Assembly: GCA_022775085.1 (NCBI GenBank)
Contig: JALFJQ010000063.1
Span: 1 to 64,000 of the forward strand
From: Clostridiales bacterium
GTDB taxonomy: Bacteria > Bacillota > Clostridia > Oscillospirales > Oscillospiraceae
Reading direction: 5' to 3'
DNA length: 64,000 nucleotides
A program made the translations under genes and the position numbers. The notes below the pieces were generated by a model. The model had not been told where the DNA came from and did not search any database. It was given only the letters and a program-made list of their open reading frames with translations. Below are positions 60,496 to 64,000 of this stretch, piece after piece (positions within the stretch are counted from its first letter, which is position 1; every line of letters begins with the position of its first letter).

Positions 60496-62373
60496 ATGAA
60501 AATCAAAAAACCGAGTTTTCTGAATATAACGGTGCTGTCCAAAGTCCTGCTGATTATGACACTGGATGTGGTCTCCACCATGGGATCCTTTTTCCTGGGC
60601 CTGTGGTTTCGCTATGACTTCTCTTTTCAGGAGATCCGCGGGGAGCATCTGGCCGGTTTCCTGTCTGCCATCGGGCCCTGGTGCGCCATTACGGTGCTGG
60701 TATTTCTGTGTTTCCGGCTGTACAGCAGCATCTGGGCCTTTGTAAGCACCTCCGAGGTATTCCGTATCATCGGCGCCTATGTGGTGCTGGCGGTTCTGGG
60801 CGTGACCCTGTTCCGTTTTGACGGCTTCCTGATGCCCCGGGCCAGTATGGTGGTGGGTTACCTGATCAGCCTTGTGTGTACGGTGGCGATCCGCTTTTCC
60901 TACCGGCTTCTTCGGACGGCACAGAAAAAGATCAGCCATATGACCCACGCCTCCGGCGTGAAGAACGTCATGCTCATCGGCGCCGGTGAGGCGGGCAGAG
61001 CGCTGGCGCTGGAATTCAGCAACAGCGATTTTGTGAAGGATCACCTGTCCTGCGTGATTGACGATAATCCGGTGAAACGCAACAAGCGCCTGTGCGGCGC
61101 GCCCATTGTCGGCAATCGTTATGATATTCCGGAAATGGTCCGGCAGTATAAGATCAGCAAGATCATTTTTGCCATTCCCAGCTGTTCCGCCAAGACACGG
61201 AAGGAAATTCTGGACATCTGTACTACTACCGGCTGTGAGGTCCAGATGCTTCCGGGCATTTTCCAGATGGTCAACGGCGATGTCAGCGTCAGCAAGCTGC
61301 GCAGGGTGGACCCCCAGGATCTTCTGGGCAGAGATCCCATCAAGGTCAACCTGGAGGAGATTTTTGACTATATCCACGGCAAGGTCGTTCTTGTCACCGG
61401 CGGCGGCGGAAGCATCGGCAGCGAGCTGTGCCGTCAGATCGCCGGCGCGGGTCCGGAACAGTTGATTATTTTCGATATTTACGAAAATAACGCCTATGAC
61501 ATCCAGATGGAGCTGAAGCACAGGTATCCGGATCTGAATCTGGAGGTGCTCATCGGTTCGGTGCGCAATACCAACCGGGTGGAGTACGTAGTGGGCCGGT
61601 ACAAGCCGGACCTGATTTTCCATGCCGCCGCCCACAAGCACGTTCCCCTGATGGAGGACAGCCCCAACGAAGCCATTAAGAACAACGTATTCGGCACCTA
61701 CAAGATGGCAAAGGCCGCGGCAAAATTCGGCGTCAGGCGCTTTGTCCTGATTTCCACGGACAAGGCGGTGAATCCCACCAACATCATGGGCGCCTCCAAG
61801 CGCCTGTGCGAGATGGTGGTGCAGATGATGAACCGGGAGTCAAAGACCGAGTTCGTAGCGGTTCGCTTTGGAAACGTGCTGGGCAGCAACGGCAGCGTGA
61901 TCCCGCTGTTTAAGAAGCAGATCGAGGAGGGCGGCCCGGTTACTGTGACCCATCCGGACATTATCCGCTACTTTATGACCATTCCCGAGGCGGTGAGTCT
62001 GGTGCTTCAGGCGGGCTACTACGCCAGGGGCGGCGAGATTTTCGTACTGGATATGGGTGAGCCTGTGAAAATTGACACCATGGCCCGGAATATGATCCGT
62101 CTCAGCGGCTACGAGCCGGATGTGGATATTAAGATCGTATATACCGGCCTGCGTCCCGGTGAAAAGCTCTATGAGGAGCTGCTTATGAAAGAAGAGGGAA
62201 TGCAGGAGACAGCCAACAAGCTCATCCATATTGGAAAGCCCATTGAAATGGATGACGAGAAATTCCGGCAGCAGTTGGAAATGCTGGACAAGGCCTGCAA
62301 GGCGGAGGTCAGCAATATGAAGGATATTGTGGCGGAAATTGTGCCAACCTATAAACGCAAGGTGGAAGTCTGA
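60496..62373 (+). CDS. UDP-sugar 4,6-dehydratase, CapD/PglF-like membrane protein
   Basis: A 625-residue nucleoside-diphosphate sugar epimerase/dehydratase. Four N-terminal membrane helices (about 10-130), a CoA-binding-like Rossmann domain (VMLIGAGEAGRALALEFSNS), then the catalytic SDR domain with VLVTGGGGSIGSELCRQI, HAAAHKHVPLMEDSPNEA and STDKAVNPTNIMGASKRLCE. The SDR Tyr is replaced by Met in NIMGASKR, as in this subfamily. Makes 4-keto-6-deoxy sugars for the polysaccharide built by the next genes. ATG 60496 with GGGAG before it. Confidence 0.93.
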   Translation: MKIKKPSFLNITVLSKVLLIMTLDVVSTMGSFFLGLWFRYDFSFQEIRGEHLAGFLSAIGPWCAITVLVFLCFRLYSSIWAFVSTSEVFRIIGAYVVLAVLGVTLFRFDGFLMPRASMVVGYLISLVCTVAIRFSYRLLRTAQKKISHMTHASGVKNVMLIGAGEAGRALALEFSNSDFVKDHLSCVIDDNPVKRNKRLCGAPIVGNRYDIPEMVRQYKISKIIFAIPSCSAKTRKEILDICTTTGCEVQMLPGIFQMVNGDVSVSKLRRVDPQDLLGRDPIKVNLEEIFDYIHGKVVLVTGGGGSIGSELCRQIAGAGPEQLIIFDIYENNAYDIQMELKHRYPDLNLEVLIGSVRNTNRVEYVVGRYKPDLIFHAAAHKHVPLMEDSPNEAIKNNVFGTYKMAKAAAKFGVRRFVLISTDKAVNPTNIMGASKRLCEMVVQMMNRESKTEFVAVRFGNVLGSNGSVIPLFKKQIEEGGPVTVTHPDIIRYFMTIPEAVSLVLQAGYYARGGEIFVLDMGEPVKIDTMARNMIRLSGYEPDVDIKIVYTGLRPGEKLYEELLMKEEGMQETANKLIHIGKPIEMDDEKFRQQLEMLDKACKAEVSNMKDIVAEIVPTYKRKVEV

Positions 62374-62392
62374 CCGGAAGAGGGGACGATTC

Positions 62393-63007
62393 ATGTATCT
62401 GAAATTTGGAAAACGTTTTCTGGATGTGATCCTGTCGGGCTGCGCCATTGTGGTGCTGTCTCCGGTATATCTGCTGGTGAGTCTGGCCATCAAGCTGGAT
62501 GACCCCGGCCCGGTATTCTTCCGGCAGAAGCGGGTGGGGATTCACAAGACCCACTTCCAGATCCTGAAGTTCCGCACCATGAAGTGCAGCACGCCTAAGG
62601 ACGTGCCCACCCACCTGCTGGAAAACCCGGAGCAGTATATCACTCGGGTGGGAAAGGTGCTGCGGAAAACCTCTCTGGACGAGCTTCCCCAGATTTTTCA
62701 GATTTTTACGGGTAAAATGTCCATTATCGGCCCCCGACCTGCCCTGTGGAACCAGTTTGATCTGATCGCCGAGCGGGACAAGTACGGCGCCAACGACATT
62801 CGGCCCGGTCTCACCGGCTGGGCCCAGATCAACGGACGGGACGAGCTGCCCATTGACGTGAAGGCACGGTTTGATGGGGAGTACGTGGAAAAAATGAGTT
62901 TCCGGTTCGACTGCAAGTGCTTCTTCGGAACCATCGCCTCGGTACTTCGTTCCGACGGCGTGGTGGAGGGCGGCACCGGCCAGCTGGAGAAGGAGAAAAA
63001 GCAATGA
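62393..63007 (+). CDS. Polyprenyl-phosphate sugar-1-phosphate transferase
   Basis: Initiating glycosyl transferase of the WcaJ/PglC type, 204 residues. One N-terminal membrane segment (RFLDVILSGCAIVVLSPVYL), then DDPGPVFFRQKRVG, FQILKFRTM, LRKTSLDELPQIFQ and MSIIGPRPALWNQ. It loads the first sugar phosphate on the lipid carrier. ATGA overlap with the next gene. Confidence 0.95.
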   Translation: MYLKFGKRFLDVILSGCAIVVLSPVYLLVSLAIKLDDPGPVFFRQKRVGIHKTHFQILKFRTMKCSTPKDVPTHLLENPEQYITRVGKVLRKTSLDELPQIFQIFTGKMSIIGPRPALWNQFDLIAERDKYGANDIRPGLTGWAQINGRDELPIDVKARFDGEYVEKMSFRFDCKCFFGTIASVLRSDGVVEGGTGQLEKEKKQ

Positions 63008-63882
63008 AGCGGATTCTGATCACCGGTGCCGGCGGTTACATCGGCCTGCGCGTCAAGGCATATCTTGAGCGGTGGCCGGGGGATTACCGGGTGGAAACCC
63101 TCAGTCTGCGCTCTGATGATTGGCGTCAGCGCTCCTTTCAGGGCGTTGATTCCATCCTCCACACCGCGGCCATTGTGCACCAGCCAAAATCCAAGGATGA
63201 CCCTACTCAGGCGGAGCTGTACGACCGTGTGAACCACCGACTGACTGCAGAAGTGGCGGAAAAAGCAAAACGTGAGGGCGTGGGCCAGTTCCTGTTCCTC
63301 AGCTCCGAGAGCGTCTACGGCCTTCATGCCCCGGTGGGAAGGGTCGTTACCATTACGAAGGATACGCCCATCCGCCCCGTGGACAACTATGGCATCAGCA
63401 AGGCCAGAGCAGAAGAGGATTTGTCTGCTCTCCGGGACGACCGCTTCAAGGTGGTCATTCTCCGTCCGCCCATGATCTACGGCAGGGGTTGTAAGGGGAA
63501 CTATCAAACCTTGGCGAAGCTGGCAAAGAAGCTTCCTGTATTTCCTCTGGTGGAAAATCAGCGTTCCATGCTGTATATCGACAATTTATGCGAGTTTATC
63601 CGCCTGCTGGTGGAGGACGGTGCCGACGGCCTGTACTGCCCCCAGAACGCGGAATATGTGTCCACCTCCGATATGGTGAACCGGATCGCCCACGCAAACG
63701 GCCGCGGGCTCCTGATGGTTCCTGGCTTCGGCTGGACGCTGAAGCTCCTTAGTCCTATGACCGGGATGGTGGACAAGGCCTTCGGCAGCCTGTGCTATGA
63801 CCGCCAGCTAAGCGACTATCCAAAAAACTACTGCGTCAAATCCTTTGACGAATCCATTCTGGAAACGGAGGGAAAAATTTGA
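63004..63882 (+). CDS. NAD-dependent epimerase/dehydratase (extended SDR)
   Basis: A 292-residue SDR protein: RILITGAGGYIGLRVKAYLE, HTAAIVHQPK, LFLSSESVYG, catalytic YGISKARAEE and LRPPMIYGRGCKGNY. Probably a UDP-sugar epimerase or reductase acting on the nucleotide sugar of the cluster, between sugar transferase and glycosyltransferase; similar proteins reduce 4-keto sugars. Its stop overlaps the next start (TTGA). Confidence 0.9.
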   Translation: MKRILITGAGGYIGLRVKAYLERWPGDYRVETLSLRSDDWRQRSFQGVDSILHTAAIVHQPKSKDDPTQAELYDRVNHRLTAEVAEKAKREGVGQFLFLSSESVYGLHAPVGRVVTITKDTPIRPVDNYGISKARAEEDLSALRDDRFKVVILRPPMIYGRGCKGNYQTLAKLAKKLPVFPLVENQRSMLYIDNLCEFIRLLVEDGADGLYCPQNAEYVSTSDMVNRIAHANGRGLLMVPGFGWTLKLLSPMTGMVDKAFGSLCYDRQLSDYPKNYCVKSFDESILETEGKI

Positions 63883-64000
63883 AGCAGAAAAAGGACATTT
63901 TGTTTGCCTGCCAGTTTTTTCACCCTGAGTATATTTCCTCCGCCCAACTGCCCTTTGATACCGCGAAGGCCTTAACCGCGGCTGGATACTCCGTGGACGT
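63879..64000 (+). CDS. Glycosyltransferase family 4 (WbuB-like), N-terminal part
   Basis: Open to the window edge; 40 residues visible. TTG 63879 follows GGAGGG by five bases and gives LKQKKDILFACQFFHPEY, then ISSAQLPFDTAKALTAAGYS, the usual beginning of WbuB-type GT4 enzymes. Would add a sugar to the lipid-linked intermediate. Confidence 0.75.
   Translation, partial: MKQKKDILFACQFFHPEYISSAQLPFDTAKALTAAGYSVD

Noticed and set aside
1..64000. CRISPR arrays, tRNA, rRNA, prophage or complete insertion sequences
   Set aside because: I looked for regularly spaced repeats, tRNA-like cloverleaf ends, rRNA-like stretches and transposase or integrase motifs and found none.

Overview
The window reads as a chromosomal segment of a GC-rich, endospore-forming, anaerobic Firmicute, most likely a gut-type member of the Clostridia (Oscillospiraceae/Ruminococcaceae-like). 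The grounds are spoIIGA next to the sporulation sigma factor sigE, a Rex redox repressor, a butyrate kinase, KtrAB-type potassium uptake, a molybdenum hydroxylase locus, Firmicute-style gene order (trmH-dprA-topA-trmFO-plsX-rnc) and strong Shine-Dalgarno sites. The family-level placement is inference. I see no rRNA, tRNA, CRISPR array, prophage or intact insertion sequence.

Layout. 1-10.5 kb: the end of clpB (with an in-frame stop near the window edge), an RluA-type pseudouridine synthase, an ABC exporter, a DUF975 membrane protein, then a leftward block of spoIIGA-sigE-rex, rarA-DUF951 and two CobW-family GTPases. 10.8-21 kb: a region dominated by D-amino-acid and pyroglutamate chemistry. 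It holds a LysR-VanX-YbaK operon facing an AGCS amino acid symporter and cutC, then a five-gene operon that combines both halves of D-glutamate cyclase (DUF4392 and DUF1445) with 5-oxoprolinase PxpB, PxpC and PxpA, then a D-amino-acid transaminase. 21.4-25.2 kb: an Old Yellow Enzyme-type flavoprotein with a two-subunit aconitase X. 25.2-32.3 kb: a molybdenum hydroxylase locus in visible decay. The hydroxylase, ModA, a MocA-like cytidylyltransferase, a histidine phosphatase and an adjacent M20 peptidase are truncated or frameshifted, while modB, modC, a MoeA-like protein and xdhC are intact.

32.4-49.3 kb: an ECF sigma/anti-sigma pair, a MATE pump facing a LysR regulator, a C69 dipeptidase, a GH13 neopullulanase-like enzyme, malic enzyme-RidA-fumarase, a DtxR-like regulator, a YgjV protein, a membrane-anchored SleB-like protein, butyrate kinase and O-acetylhomoserine sulfhydrylase. 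The last gene is preceded by a promoter, a 36-codon leader peptide with two Cys-Cys pairs and an intrinsic terminator, which together look like a cysteine-sensing attenuator. 49.7-64 kb: ktrB-ktrA-trmH-dprA-topA-trmFO-plsX-rnc, then a NahK-like sugar kinase and the start of an exopolysaccharide cluster (CapD-like dehydratase, sugar transferase, epimerase, glycosyltransferase cut by the window end).

Non-coding structure is rich. One MITE-like family (about 167 bp, ends matching TAAGGCAACACCGCA) occurs in three full copies and at least four shortened relics. Other inverted-repeat elements lie at 3.5, 8.3, 19.8, 34.0 and 59.1 kb. The strongest candidates for undescribed biology are the cysteine attenuator at 49.25-49.53 kb, the split D-glutamate cyclase/5-oxoprolinase operon, the Old Yellow Enzyme/aconitase X operon and the CobW-DUF1980 fusion beside a histidine-rich CobW protein.
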